This document shows, in pieces, positions 1 to 13,707 of a stretch of DNA of 64,000 nt. A program made the position numbers and the translations under genes. The notes beneath the pieces are model-generated. The model was given only the letters and a program-made list of their open reading frames with translations. It searched no databases and was not told the origin of the DNA. The DNA is from Capsaspora owczarzaki ATCC 30864. Taxonomy: Eukaryota; Opisthokonta; Filasterea. The stretch covers positions 404,358 through 468,357 of the forward strand of contig NW_011887292.1 of the NCBI RefSeq assembly GCF_000151315.2, written 5' to 3'. The first letter of the stretch is position 1. Each line of letters opens with the position of its first letter.

Positions 1-1
1 C

Positions 2-3000
2 ACGCTCTTGTTTTGGATTGGGCTGCGTTCGCAGCAAGTCTTCCCCTCGGTCGCCACCAACCCAAAGCTGCTGCAAGACTCGCTGGATCACGGAGAAGGC
101 GCACCGACCCCAATGCTGTCCATTCGAGGTGTCACCGCCGAGTTTGTCGGTCGCCAAGTCACCGCCGTCAACCAGCATCTTCCGGCAAATCGCAAGCTGT
201 CCGTCGCGCTTGTCAACGGCCCCACCTCCACGGTCGTTGCCGGTCCTCCCCAGTCGCTTTATGGTTTGAATGTGGCACTCCGGAAAATCAAAGCTGGACC
301 GAACGACGACCAGTCTCGCGTTCCGCACTCGCGGCGCAAGGTGGCCTTTGTCACTCGTTACCTGCAAGTCTCCGTTCCATTCCACAGCGAGCACTTGACG
401 AACGCACCCGCGCTGATTGGCACTGACGTTGCTCGCCTGCAGCTGGACTTTGATCCGTTGGCCTTGAGCATCCCCGTCTTGTCCGCTCACGATGGTCGCG
501 ATCTGCGCCACGGCCAGTACCTGCCTCAGACCAAGCCCAGCCCTTCCGGCACGGCGAGCGCTGGGCTCTCTCTGACCATGACGCTGGTTCAGGAAATCTG
601 CTGCGATGCCGTCAACTGGGAAGCGGCCACCAACCCTGGCGCTGTGTCCGTTCAAGTTGCACTGCCTGAGGCGGCCACCGCTGCTGCTCCTCTGACTGCT
701 GGCACCAACGTCAAGGCAGCAGCGGCGGGTGCCACTACCACACCCATCACTACTTCCACCAGCATCCCTCTGACTGCTCTGACTGTCAGGCAAAAGCACG
801 CCTTGAACGTCTTCCCTCCCAGCATCCAAGAAGAGGCCAACGGTAGCCATGGCGCTCATCCCAAGCCAGCTGCTGCTCGCCCGACCCCGCCCACAAAGAC
901 CGTCGTCGCTTCCGTCACCCACATGATTGACTTTGGCCCGGGCGACTCTGCCGGTATTGGTGGCCTGACGGCCCGAAACAAGCAAGGCCGTGGCATTCAA
1001 ATCATTCTTGCGGGCGCTGCGGCGACACCCAACAGCGCGCTGTTGCCGCAATGGTCGTTGCTGGATAACAGCACACTATCTGTGCGCTACTCGTCCGACT
1101 GGAGTCGAGACTTTGCGCCGCGCCTCGTTCGCACCGCGCACGATGGCGTGATTCATGTAGACACCAAGTTTTCGCGACTGATTGGCAAGCCTCCACTCAT
1201 GATTGCCGGAATGACCCCGAGCACGGTGTCAGACCGCTTTGTGGCTGCGTCCATCAACGCTGGCTTCCACTGCGAGCTTGCAGGAGGCGGCCACTACAAT
1301 GAGCGTGCGCTGCGCGACAAGGTGGACAAGATTCTGGCCCAGGTGCAGCCAGGCGAGGGCATTACGCTGAATATTCTCTTCCTCAACGTCAAGCAGTGGT
1401 CGTTCCAATACCCGCTTGTTCAAGTGATGCGCAAGGAAGGCTACAACATGGACGGCATGTGCATTGCTGCTGGTGTCCCCTCCCTTGGCAGCGCCAACGA
1501 AATTATCAGCTCGCTTCACCAAAGCGGCTTCCGCCATGTGTCGTTCAAGCCCGGCTCGATTGAGAGCATTGTGCGTGTCATTGACATTGCGAGTGCCAAC
1601 CCGCAGATGACCATCATTCTGCAATGGACTGGCGGCCGCGCAGGAGGCCACCACTCGTTTGAAGACTTCCACGCACCGCTTCTCGAGACCTACGGTGCCA
1701 TTCGGCAGCAAAGCAACATTGTGCTGGTTGGTGGCAGCGGCATGGGTGATGCGGAAGGCTCGCTCCCGTATCTGACTGGCGATTGGTCGGTCAAGTTCAA
1801 CCAAGCCCCCATGCCGCTTGACGGCATTCTGTTCGCCTCCAGGTTGTTGGTTGCCGAGGAGGGCTGCGCCTCGCTCGCCGTCAAGCAAGCCATTGTCGAC
1901 GCTCCCGGCATTCCGGCCGACAAGGAGCTCGAGTGGGAGCGCAGCTACCAGAGCGTGGTCGGTGGCGTTGTCACCGTCACCTCCGAGCTCGGCGAGCCCA
2001 TTCACAAGATTGCCACTCGCGGCGTACTGTTGTGGAAGGAGCTGGACGAGACAGTCTTTTCGCTCCCCAAAGAGAAGCGTCTTGCCGCCTTGCTGTCGCG
2101 CAAAGACTACATCATTTCCCGTCTGAATGCCGACTACCAAAAGGTCTGGTTTGGCCGCAAGGCTGACGGTCGCGTGGTGGATGTGCAGTTCATGACCTAC
2201 GAGGAGGTTGTGCGACGCCTCGTCGAGCTGACCTATGTCAGCCGCCAGTCTCGCTGGATTGACCCTTCCTTCCGCCGTCTGGTCGCCGACTTTTTGCTGC
2301 GCATTGAAGAGCGCTTTTGCGACTCTACGACTGCCTCTCCGCTGGTCGAGTCTGACGCGGTGCTGGGCTCCAACCCAACGCCCTTCCTCGACCAGTTCTT
2401 TAGCACGAGCAAGTACACGGACGCATGCACGCAGCTCCTGACATCGGAGGATGTCTTGTACTTTATGGCGCTGTGCCAGCGGCCTGGCCAAAAGCCCGTT
2501 CCCTTCATTCCCGTGATGGACGACAACTTTATCGTCTGGTTTAAGAAGGACTCGCTTTGGCAAGCCGAAGACATTGACGCTGTTGTGGATGCGGATCCGC
2601 AACGCGTGTGCATTCTGCAAGGTCCGCTTGCTGCCAAGTACTCGATCAAAGTCAACGAGCCGGTTCGCGACATTCTGGGTGGCATTTATGCCAAGCATGT
2701 CGAGGCCCTCAAGGCCAAGTACTATGACAACGACGTGGCTGCCATCCCCACCATCGAGTACCTCGGTGGCCTGCCCATCGAGTTCCCCGTTGAGCTCGAG
2801 CAGCGCGCCATCCGCGCGGCTCTCTCTCGCCCAGCAACTGCTGCTACTTTGCCGGTGACGACGACCGGAGCAACTCCTCCTTCGTCCTCCATCACTGTGG
2901 AGTACATGATTCCCGATTCGCAGTCTGGAAGTCTGCCAGATTCGTCGGCGTGGCTCGAGCTGCTTGCTGGCCGCTCGTACAACTGGCTCCGCGCTCTGCT

Positions 3001-3637
3001 CACTTCGCCCAGCATTGCGCAGGGTCGCCTGACCGTAGTCAATCCTCTTCGGCAGCTCTTCCGACCCCGCGCGGGGCAACGCGTGCAGGTGGTCTTTGAG
3101 CGACCCGCGGATGCAGGTGACTCTGTCACTGCGCCGACGATGCAGCAACCTTCCACGTCCGAGCTGGCTCGCTGCAATATTGTCAGCATTGCCGTGTTTG
3201 GTGGCACGCACGAGCCTCAGCAGCTTGCTCAGCAGCAACCGCCGCATGCGTCGCGCCCCGTGCGTCGCAGCTCCTTCCTCACTGGACATGCCCTGCCCGT
3301 CGATCAGCCTGCTTTGGAAGCGCGCATCCAGGGTTGCATCATTGACGTGACCATCCACGAGAAACGCGTATCCAAGCCTGGCAACGATGCCACCGTATCT
3401 CTCGCCCTGCAGTTCAAGTACACACCCCAACAAGGCTGCTGCCCTGTGCACGAGATCATGGAAGGCCGCAACGAGCGCATCAAGGCGTTCTACTATGAGC
3501 TTTGGTTTGGAGAGTCGTACAAGCCGTGGTTTATGCGCGTGCCTGCATCGCTCCCTCAGCCCGCCCTGCCTGGCGGCTCGCTCTCGTCCGCTGTCGGCAG
3601 GTTTGGCTCGCACCCATTCCTTGGCGCTGCCGCCCAA

Positions 3638-3676
<39 letters not shown>

Positions 3677-6600
3677 TCCAGCGACGCGTCGAAGCGTTCT
3701 GCAGCCCCCGGCGCCCTGCTGGCCAACCTGGCCGACGATGGTCTTGTCTTCCACGAGACTCACACGTTGCAGCGTGCTGACATGGCCACCTTCTGCCGCA
3801 CTGTTGGCAACAAGTCAGAAGCTTGTGTGGATCGCGGCCAGCCGCGTTTGTATGCTCCCATGGACTATGCCATTGTTGTTGGGTGGCGCGCAGTCATCCG
3901 AGCCATCTTTCCTGCAAACATTGACGGCGATCTGCTCAAGTTGGTGCACTTGTCCAACGGGTTCCGCCTGCTTCCCGGACCCGCGCCGTACGCCCACTCG
4001 TCTTCGTCGTCGCCGCTGCTGGCCGAGGGCGAAACTGTCCACACCCGTGCCTTCATCAACGCCGTGGTCAACGAAGAGTCGGGCAAAATGGTCGAGGTCA
4101 AGGCCGTGCTTTCCCGCGAAGGCGTCGACTTGCTCGAGCTCACCAGCCGCTTCTTCTTCCGCGGCAAGTTTGTCTCGGCCGCCGACGCTGCCAACGCGTT
4201 CCGCATCGTTGACGAAGTGCCCATGGAACTCACGCTCTCGGGTGCCAAGGAGGTTGCCGTGCTGCTGTCCAAGCCTTGGATGACCTGGGCGAGCGATGCC
4301 GTCCGCGACCAACACGTCGTCCCCGGTGCTGTGCTCACCTTCCGCTTCCGCTCGCTGCAGCGCTTCAAAGAGGCCAACACCTTTGCCCACATTGTCTCCA
4401 CCGGCTATGTGACTGCTCAGACCTCCGCCAAGGAGACGGTGCGCATTGGCACCATCCGCTACGAGTGCGCAGAACCCTCCAAGGGCAACCCCGTCACTGC
4501 CTTCCTGGCCCGCTTGGGTCGTCCCGTCGAGCAGGCCGTGTACTTTGAGAACGGTGGCTATTCCGTCATGCCCGACCCCGACAAGTTTTCCGCCTCGTTC
4601 CGCTGCCCGGAAACCAACCACGCGTACTCTGTTGCCTCTGGGGACTGCAATCCCGTTCACACCAACCCCTACTTTGCCGACCTCGCTGCGCTCCCCGACA
4701 CCATCACGCATGGCATGTTCACCAGCGCTGCGACTCGCCATCTCGTCGAAGTCTTTGCGGCCGAGAATGTTCCCCACCGCGTTTCGGCGTATGATGTCCG
4801 CTTCACTGCCATGGTGCTGCCAGAGGACACTCTGACCGTCTCTCTGCGCCACGTCGGCATGCGCAACGGACGCCGCATTATTCGCATCGAGACGACCAAC
4901 CAGCGTGGCGAGCGTGTGCTCGAAGGCGAGAGCGAGATTGAGCAGCCTGTCACTGCGTACGTGTTCACCGGCCAAGGCTCGCAAGAGCCTGGCATGGGCA
5001 TGGACCTGTACAAGTCGTCCGCCGTCGCGCGCAAAATCTGGGATCGCGCAGACCGGTACTTTGTTGAGAGTTATGGGTTTTCCATCCTTGACATTGTCCA
5101 AAACAACCCCAAGGACAAGACGGTGCACTTTGGTGGACCCAAGGGCGAGCGCATGCGCAAGACGTATCAAAGCATGACGTACGAGACTCCCGTGGACCCC
5201 GCCAACGCCGAGAGTGGCGCAATCATCGCGCGGCCCCTCTTCCCTGAGATTGACGACTCTACTCTGTCCTACACATTCCGCTCGCCAGGCGGCTTGCTGT
5301 ACGCGACCCAGTTTACCCAACCCGCTCTCACGCTGATGGAAACGGCAGCGTTTGAGGACATGCGTAGCAAGGGGCTTGTGCAGACTGACTGCATCTTTGC
5401 TGGCCACTCGCTTGGCGAGTATGCCGCGCTCTCTGCAATCGGTCAGGTCCTTCCCATCGAGTCGCTGGTGGACGTTTGCTTCTATCGCGGCATGACCATG
5501 CAGGTGGCTGTTGCCCGAGACGCTCGCGGGCGCTCGCAGTACGGCATGTGCGCTGCCAACCCGGCGCGTGTCGGAAAGGGCTTTAGCGACCAGGCGCTGC
5601 GGTTTGTGGTCGATCGCATCTCGCGCTCCTCCAAGCAGCTGCTCGAAATTGTCAACTACAACGTGGAAAACTGGCAGTACGTGTGCGCTGGCGAAATTGG
5701 ATGCCTCGAAACGCTGACCAAGGTCTTGGACAAGATCAACGAGCAGCGCATTGACTTGGCAAGCCTGCTTGCAAAGTCCTCGTTGGCTCAGGTCCAGCAG
5801 CAGTTGCAAACGCTGGTCGATGAGATGGTCATTCTGGTCGCCGAGAAGCGTCAGGCGCTTGGCGATGCATTTGCCCTCGAGCGTGGCACAGCGACCGTGC
5901 CGCTTGTTGGCATCGACGTGCCATTCCATTCCAAGTTTTTGCTTAGCGGCGTGGCGCCCTTCCGCAAGTATCTTGCCAAGCGCATCAACCCTCGCTTTGT
6001 GGATGTCCAGTTGCTCAGCGGCAAGTACATTCCCAATCTCGTTGCCAGCCCGTTCTCGCTCTCACGCGAGTACATTGAGATGGTCGCCAACTACTGCGGT
6101 TCTGCCAAGTTGGCTGCACTGCTGCGCGACTGGAACGAGACCGACCTCTCCAATCCGGAAGAGCAGCAAAATCTCGGCTTTATTCTGCTGGTCGAGCTGC
6201 TTGCCTACCAATTTGCGTCGCCCGTGCGCTGGACTGAGACCCAAGACCTTCTCTTTGGCCGATTCGGAGTTGAGCGCCTGATTGAGATTGGTCCTGGCCC
6301 CACGCTCTGCGGAATGGCTCAGCGCACCCTCAAGCTCAAGTACGAGGCCTACGACGAAGCTGTCACGCAAGCGCGCGCCACTTTGTGCTACGGCAAGGAC
6401 TCTGACGCCATTTACTACCGTTTGGGCGACGCTGCTCCCGTCGCTTCGGCCGGAGCTGCCGCAGAGTCGAAAAAGCCCACTCGCGCCGCAGCAGCTGCAT
6501 CTGCACCTGCACCCGCACCCGCACCCGCACCTGCGCGCCCCGCGCCACCAGCTCCCGTCTCACACGGCCCTGCTGCAGCAGTGCCAGACGAGCCAGTGTC

Positions 6601-9600
6601 GGCGGATGAGGTTGTGCATGTGACTGTTGCGCACAAGCTCAACAAGGCGTTGGCGGACGTGCCTGCGACCAAGACCATCAAAGACCTGGTGGGCGGCAAG
6701 TCTACCTTGCAGAACGAGATTGTCGGCGACTTGCACAAGGAGTTTGGCTCCATCCAGACCGATAAACTCGAGGAAGCCTCGCTCAAGGACATTGCTGGCA
6801 ACCTTGCCGCGTCCTTCTCTGGTACCCTTGGCAAGCACACTTCCTCCCTTGTGACCAAGATGGTGGGCTCCAAGATGCCTGGCGGATTTGGCCTTTCGCA
6901 GGTCCGTGCCTATCTGGCCTCTGACTTTGGGCTGGGCGCCGGGCGTGCAGACGGCGTGCTCCTGCATGCGTTGGTGATGGATCCAGCGTCGTCCCAGACG
7001 CGCTGCAACACCGAGGACGACGCCAAGCGCTGGCTCGACTCTGTTGTCACATCCTATGCGGCATACAAAAAGCTCCCCATTAGCAAGGGCGCTGCTGCTG
7101 CTGCTGCCCCAGCTGCTGCTGTCATGGCCTCCGCCGCGCCTGCTGCCGCCACTGGCGGGCAAGCTCAGCCAGATGCTCCCGTCTCGCCGTTGCACTTTAT
7201 TCGCACCATTATCGCCGTCAAGCTCAAGCGCAAGCCCAGCGAGGTGCCCGAATCCAAGTCGATCAAAGACTTGGTGGGTGGCAAGTCGACCTTGCAGAAC
7301 GAGCTCCTTGGCGATTTGCAGGCCGAGTTTGGTGAAATTCCTGGCAGTGACACTGCACCGGAAGTGCCCATCGGCGAGCTTGCCAAGAGCATTGGTGCCA
7401 ACTACGTCACGCTTGGCAAGCAGTCCAAGACTTTGCTTGCGCGCTCGGTCGCGAGCAAGCTGCCGGGCGGCTTTGGCCTCCCTCAGCTGAAGCAGACGTT
7501 CGCCGGCATGGGCTTTGGCGAAGGTCGCCAGGACTCGCTCTTGCTTCACGGCTGTGCGGTCGAGCCACCTGCACGTCTCAACTCTGAAGACGAGGTCAAG
7601 TCGTGGGCGCAGGCTGTTGTTGCTGACTTTGGTGCCACCTACAACATTTCCGTCTCTGGCGGCGCGGGTGGTGCCGGTGCTGGCTCTGCTGGTGGTGCGG
7701 GCGTGATGGTCAACAGCGCACAAGTCACCGAGATGCAAGTGCGCCAAGATCGGCTGATTCGCGACCAGATTGCCGTTTTCGCCGACTATCTCCGCCAGGA
7801 TGTGCACTATGCCGAAAAGCTGCTCCAGACCGAATCGCAGAGCCGCCAGCTCCTGCAGGAAGAGCTCGACCTGTGGCAGAAGGAGCATGGTGACTTTTAC
7901 GCTCAGGGCATCCGCCCCATGTTCAACCGACTCAAGGTTCGCGTGTATGACTCGTCCTGGAACTGGGCACGCCAAGAGGCGCTCCAGATGTGGAGCGACA
8001 TCCTCTCTGGCACGGTCAAGGTGGTTGACCGCGCTCTGCACATTCGCAGCCTCAACATTGTCAACCGCGCCTCGGCTTCGTTGGTCGATTTCATTCTGTA
8101 CCACATCCAGCCCTCGCAGCACCGCCCAGAGCCCGAGCACAAGCTCGTGTACGAGCTTGGCACTCTGCTCGCGGGCCTGGTTCGCGAGGCGGCCGCTTCC
8201 CCGCCGCGCTATCGCGACCTGACCCTGCTGACCGCACCCAGCACTGAAGTGCTCGAGGACGGCACCGTCGCCTTCCAAGAAACCAGGCGACAGGGCGTGT
8301 CCAAGCTCGAGCACTATGTGAATGAAATGCGTCGCGGTGTCGTGGCTCCGGCTCGTCTCTCCTCGGAGGAGCAGGCGTCGTCGGTTGTCAGCGCCAGCAA
8401 TTCCACTTCCACGCTAAAGACGCCGTCGTCCTCTGCTGAGAATGCAAACGCCGCCGAGATGAGCGAAATCGAGCACAAGACGTACAAGAAGCTTTGCGAG
8501 CTGCGCCGCCTCCAGTCCCCAGGCCGGCCGGCGCGCAAGGACCGCCGTCGACGCGTGCTGGCAGACATTCTCAGGCTGTTGTCACTCAACCCTCATCCTG
8601 TGGCGTCCAATCAAAAGCTCTTTGGCTTGCTGCTTGCGATGGCCTCCGGCTCGCCTGCCACGTCTCTCGTGGCTACCTCGAATGGCGGGTCTGCCAGCAG
8701 CAGCTTCCGCCAGCACCGTCTGCCCTTCTTGTCGCTCAAGAAGCGCTCGCCGTACGATCCGTCCCACTTTGTGCACGACCGCAAGTCGACCACCATGTTC
8801 TTGAATGCGCTGACTGACATGGCTGTGAACGGCGTCAGCTTTGCAGGCCGCACCGTGCTCATGACGGGCTGCGGCGCCGGATCCATTGGCGCCGAGGTCC
8901 TTCGCGGTCTGTTGAGTGGCGGTGCGCGCGTTGTCGTGACGACTTCGTCGTTCGGTCGCCAGGCCACCGAGTTTTACCGCAGCATTTACGAAGAGAAGGG
9001 AGCCAAGGGCAGCTCGTTGGTGGTTGTGCCCTTCAACCAGGGCGCCATGCGCGATGTCGAGGCGCTGGTTGGCTACATTTTCGACGACGTCAAGAACGGC
9101 GGCCTTGGATGGGATGTCGACTTTTTGATTCCATTCGCAGCCGTGAGCGAGAATGGCCGCGAGATTTCGGACATTGACTCGCGCTCGGAACTCGCACACC
9201 GCGTCATGCTCACCAACCTTCTTCGTCTTCTCGGCGCCATCAAGACGCGCAAGCACGCCGCTTTTGCCGTCACCCGCCCGTGCCAGGTCATTTTGCCCCT
9301 ATCGCCCAACCACGGCATTTTCGGCGGCGATGGTCTGTACAGCGAGTCCAAGGTTGCCCTCGAGACGCTCTTCCAGCGCTGGCATTCGGAAAGCTGGGGA
9401 CAATATCTGTCCATTGCAGGCGCAGTCATTGGCTGGACGCGCGGCACTGGATTGATGGCTGCCAACAACTTGATTGCTCAGGGCATTGAAAAGCTGGGCG
9501 TGCGCACCTTCTCGACCACCGAGATGGCCTTCAACCTTCTTGGTCTGATGCATCCCACCATTGTCAAAGCGTGCCACAACGAGCCTCTGTGGGCCGATCT

Positions 9601-12600
9601 GACTGGTGGTCTTCATTTGCTCTCCAACCTGAACACTGCCACCCTCGCGCTGCGCGCCGGCATCTCAGAGACCTCCACTGTTCGCAAGGCAGTGCTGGCC
9701 GACAAGAAGCTCGACGCCGAGGTTGTCCGTGGTGTCTCCAACACCAAGCGCCCAGCGGCCAATGGCCCATTGGCACGACGCGCCAACTTGACCATCACCT
9801 ACCCCACCATTCCCGACCACGAGTCGCTGGTCAAGGAGTTTGGCAATGCGCGCGGCTTGTTGGATTTGGACCGAGTCGTTGTCATTACCGGCTATGGTGA
9901 AGTTGGACCTTTCGGAAGCGCTCGCTCGCGCTGGGAGATGGAGAGCTACGGCCAGTTCTCGCTCGAGGGCTGCGTCGAGCTTGCGTGGGTCATGAATCTC
10001 ATCACCTTCAACGACGGGCTCAAGCTCCCCGACGGCTCGCGCTACACTGGCTGGACGGATACGGCAACCTCCAAGCCCGTGCGCGACGTCGATGTCAAGA
10101 AGAATTACGAAGAAAAGATTCTGGCCCACACTGGCGTCCGCTTGATTGAGCCCGAGCTGTTCGAGGGCTACGACCCCAACCGCAAGATGCTGCTCCAGCA
10201 GGTTGCTCTCGACCGTGACATGAAGCCGCTGGAAGTGTCCAAGGAAGAAGCGAACAACTTCCGCCTGCAGCACGGCGACAAGGTTGACGTCGTTCCCGTC
10301 GAAGGGGACACCTCTGGCGATCGCTGGGTGGTGACTCTCAAGAAGGGCGCTGTCCTCTACATTCCCAAGGCGCTCAAGTTTGACCGACTGGTGGCTGGAC
10401 AAATCCCAACTGGCTGGGACGCCAAGCGATATGGTCTGCCCAAAGACTTGGTCGACCAGGTGGACCCCGTCACGCTCTATGTGCTGGTCTCGACTGCCGA
10501 GGCCTTCATGTCCAGCGGCGTGTGCGATCCCTACGAGTTCTACGAGTATGTGCACGTGTCTGAGGTGGGCAACACGTCGGGCGGTGGCGTTGGTGGCATG
10601 CGCTCCAACATTCGCATGTACCGCGACCGCTTCCTCGACAAGCCCGTGCAGTCGGACATTTTGCAAGAAAACTTTATCAACACCATGCCTGCATGGGTCA
10701 ACTTGCTGATGCTGTCTTCGTCCGGTCCGATCAAGACGCCCGTCGGCGCCTGTGCCACGGCGGTCGAGAGTGTTGAGATTGCGGTCGACACCATTCTGAG
10801 TGGCAAAGCCAAGGTGGTGATTGCTGGTGGCTATGACGACTTCCAGGAGCAGGGTTCCAACGAATTCGCTTCCATGAAAGCCACAAGCAACTCTGTCGAC
10901 GAGTTTGCCAAGGGACGCGACCCGCGCGAAATGTCTCGTCCTGCCACTTCCACCCGTGCTGGCTTTATGGAATCCCAGGGCGCAGGCATGCAAATCCTGA
11001 TGCCCGCCAGCCTGGCCATCCGCATGGGTGTGCCAATTTATGGCATTGTCGCTCTCACCAACACGGCCACCGACAAGGAGGGCCGTTCGATCCCTGCCCC
11101 TGGCCAAGGCATTCTCACGACTGCGCGCGAGGCGACCTCTGCTGGCTCGCCCAGCATGATGCTCAATACTGCCTACCGCCGCCGCCAGCTCGAGTTCCAG
11201 CTGGGCAGCGTCGACCGCTGGGTTGAATCGGAAACGGCCTTTGCGCACGAATCGGTGAGCAGCCTGGCCAGCCCCTCCGAACGCGACCGCGCCCTTCACG
11301 AGCAGCTTGCTCAGATCCAATCCGAGGCCACCCGTCAGCGCAACATGGCCAGGATGGCCTGGGGCACAGACTTTTGGCGTGGCAACCCTGCGATTGCGCC
11401 GCTGCGCGGAGCTCTGGCCACTTATGGTCTCACTGTTGACGATATCGACGTGGCTTCCTTCCATGGCACTGGCACCAAGGCCAACGACTTGAACGAGTCG
11501 GAGGTTCTTTCCATGCAGTTGGCGCATCTCGGCCGCACCAAGGGGAACGCCGTCCCGTCCATTTTCCAAAAGTACCTCACGGGCCACCCCAAGGGCGCCG
11601 CTGCAGCATGGATGCTCAACGGTCTGCTCCAGGTGATGGAGCACAACATCATCCCTGGCAACCGCAACGCGGACAACATTGACGCGGACTTGAACAAGTT
11701 TGAGTTTATCTTCTACCCGTCGCGTGCCATCCGCACGCCGCGAATTCGCGCTGGCCTGCTCAAGTCCTTTGGCTTTGGCCAAGTCGGAGGCGAGGTCCTG
11801 ATGGTCAATGCCAACTATGTGTTGGCTACGCTGAGCGCATCCGAGCTGGCCGACTACCAGAAGCGCCGCGATGCCCGCAACCAGCAGTCCTTCCGCCATC
11901 TGCACGACAGCCTCACGGGCTCCAAGCCAATGATTCGCATCAAAACCGAGCCTCCATACACTGCCGCCCAGCAGAACCAGGTCTATCTCAACCCGCTTGC
12001 TCGTGCCTCGTACGACAAGTCCAAGCAGACCTGGTCCTTTACCAAACTCGGCTCCAAGCCTGCAGGCGTGACAGCAGCGGCTGCTCCGACCGCAAGCACG
12101 TCAACAGCGAACAAGCTTGCCTCCGACTCGACCTCGACCCCACATGCTGTCTCGGTTGCACGACACCTTGTTGCCGAGCGAGCGCTGTCGTCGCCAGCCA
12201 GCCCGTCTGCGTCCCGACCCTCCATGTCCAAGCTGATTGCCGCTCAGCAGGACGAGCAGCGTGCCGGTGAAGTTGCCAGCAAGGCCGCCGGGCTTCAGCA
12301 ACAGCTTCAGCAGCAGCAAAGCCAGCAATTGCAGGCGGATGCGATGCGTGCCATGCTCGAGACCATGGCCACGAACGGAAACACTGTTGCGCCCGGCGGC
12401 TCGAACGACAGCAGCGTCTTTGCTAGTGGATCGAGCACCCCGACCATTGGTGCTGTGAAGGGCATTGGCGTGGACGTCGAGCTCGTCACTGCCGTCAACA
12501 TTGACAATGACGTGTTTGTCCAGCGCAACTTTACGCGAGGCGAGATTTTGCTGTGCCGCTCGCGACCGGATCCCCGCGCTTCATTCGCTGGCCGTTGGTC

Positions 12601-12994
12601 GGCCAAGGAGGCCGTGATCAAGGCTATTACCAACAAGCACATTCAGCAAACTGGCGGCAGCGGATTGCCCGCCACCCCCGGTACTGGTGCTGGAGGTGCA
12701 CCCGCCCCTCTTGGCTCGTCCTTCCCTTCCAGCGGCGCTCTGCCTCTCACCCCCGCCCCATTGTCGGGCATCTCACCGTCCCACCAAGCCTCATTGTCTC
12801 AAGGCGCATCGCTCTGGAAGGGAGCAGGCGCTCCTCTCATTGACATTGAGATTCTGTCAACCGCTGCTGGCGCGCCGATTGTTCTCCTGCATGGCCACGC
12901 CCGTGAGGTTGCCTCCTACGTTGGTGTCTCCGACGTTCAAATTTCTATCAGCCACAGTGGCGATTACGCTGTCGCGATGGCCACAGCAATGTAA
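2..12994 (+). CDS. Fungal-type type I fatty acid synthase, fused beta-alpha chain (5' partial)
   Basis: Cytosolic multienzyme that makes long-chain acyl-CoA from acetyl-CoA and malonyl-CoA. The frame is open from base 2 with no intron, so the gene starts upstream and lacks the N-terminal part of its acetyltransferase domain. Visible order: rest of AT (about 2-1050), enoyl reductase (about 1080-2700), hot-dog dehydratase with GDCNPVHTNP (about 4640), malonyl/palmitoyl transferase with GHSLGE (Ser codon 5408), two ACPs each with GGKST (Ser codons 6701 and 7286), ketoreductase (about 8840), ketosynthase (Cys codon 10751; HGTGTKAND about 11463; GHPKGAA about 11580), and a C-terminal phosphopantetheinyl transferase (from about 12460; WSAKEA, ISHSGD). 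In yeast these are two proteins, Fas1 and Fas2. Here the beta end (about 6130) runs straight into the alpha start (VELLAYQFASPVRW, about 6190). A GCT-encoded Ala run and a Pro/Ala linker before the ACPs are the low-complexity parts. Confidence 0.97.
3641..3675 (+). repeat. (GCT)n microsatellite coding poly-Ala inside FAS
   Basis: About eleven GCT units in frame encode an alanine run between the enoyl reductase and dehydratase regions of the fatty acid synthase. It is probably a flexible, length-variable linker. Confidence 0.9.
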
Positions 12995-13674
12995 AACCTG
13001 TTGTTGTAACCTGCTTTGTGTTTCTGCTGTCTGTGTATGAGACGCCAGCGAAGAGGAAGTAGACAAGGGGGGGAATAAGTACGAGGGAACAGTGCCCAGA
13101 GCCACGTGCTTAGGCCGCGGGTCAGGATGAATGACAACTAAGTGGGAAGAGCGGAATCGAAGGAGAGGTAAGATGTGGAGGTGTCCTGATAAGGAGACGC
13201 GGCAGAGAGTCACGACGCTGAAGGCGTGAGATGAGAGCATGAAATACGGGGGAGCAGATTAGCGGGAAGGAGGAGAGGGAGCTGAGAGTAGGGGGAGATG
13301 GGCGAGCAGGAGAGTCATTAATCAGGACATGCTGCGCAGACGCAGAACACGAACGAACGTAAGCAAAAGAGTATGACGACATAAATACGACAGANNNNNN
13401 NNNNNNNNNNNNNNNNNNNNNNNNNNNNNNNNNNNNNNNNNNNNNNNNNNNNNNNNNNNNNNNNNNNNNNNNNNNNNNNNNNNNNNNNNNNNNNATGTTT
13501 TCTCTTGTGCGTGTTTCTGTTGCATGACTGTTTGTTGCACCTTCTACCTGATTGTTTACTTCTCTGTGGCAATGTTTGCCTCACCTTTTGTTTTTGTGCC
13601 AATGAACAAGTAATTTTAGCATGATTCGCTTTGTAAAGAAGAGATACGATTGCTTAATGATACACCATAAGACA

Positions 13675-13707
<33 letters not shown>

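Noticed and set aside
1229-3763. 844-residue open frame on the minus strand inside FAS
   Set aside because: Lies wholly opposite the strongly conserved FAS coding frame; GC-rich codon use removes stops on the reverse strand. The product has no recognisable domain.
3815-5929. 704-residue minus-strand open frame inside FAS
   Set aside because: Shadow of FAS coding sequence (dehydratase and transferase region), no domain.
6100-6200. Boundary between two separate FAS genes
   Set aside because: The frame is continuous with no stop, no intron signal and no start context needed; the beta end reads directly into the alpha start.
6560-8314. 584-residue minus-strand open frame inside FAS
   Set aside because: Shadow of the ACP region, low-complexity product with no domain.
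9665-11905. 746-residue minus-strand open frame inside FAS
   Set aside because: Shadow of the ketosynthase region, no domain.
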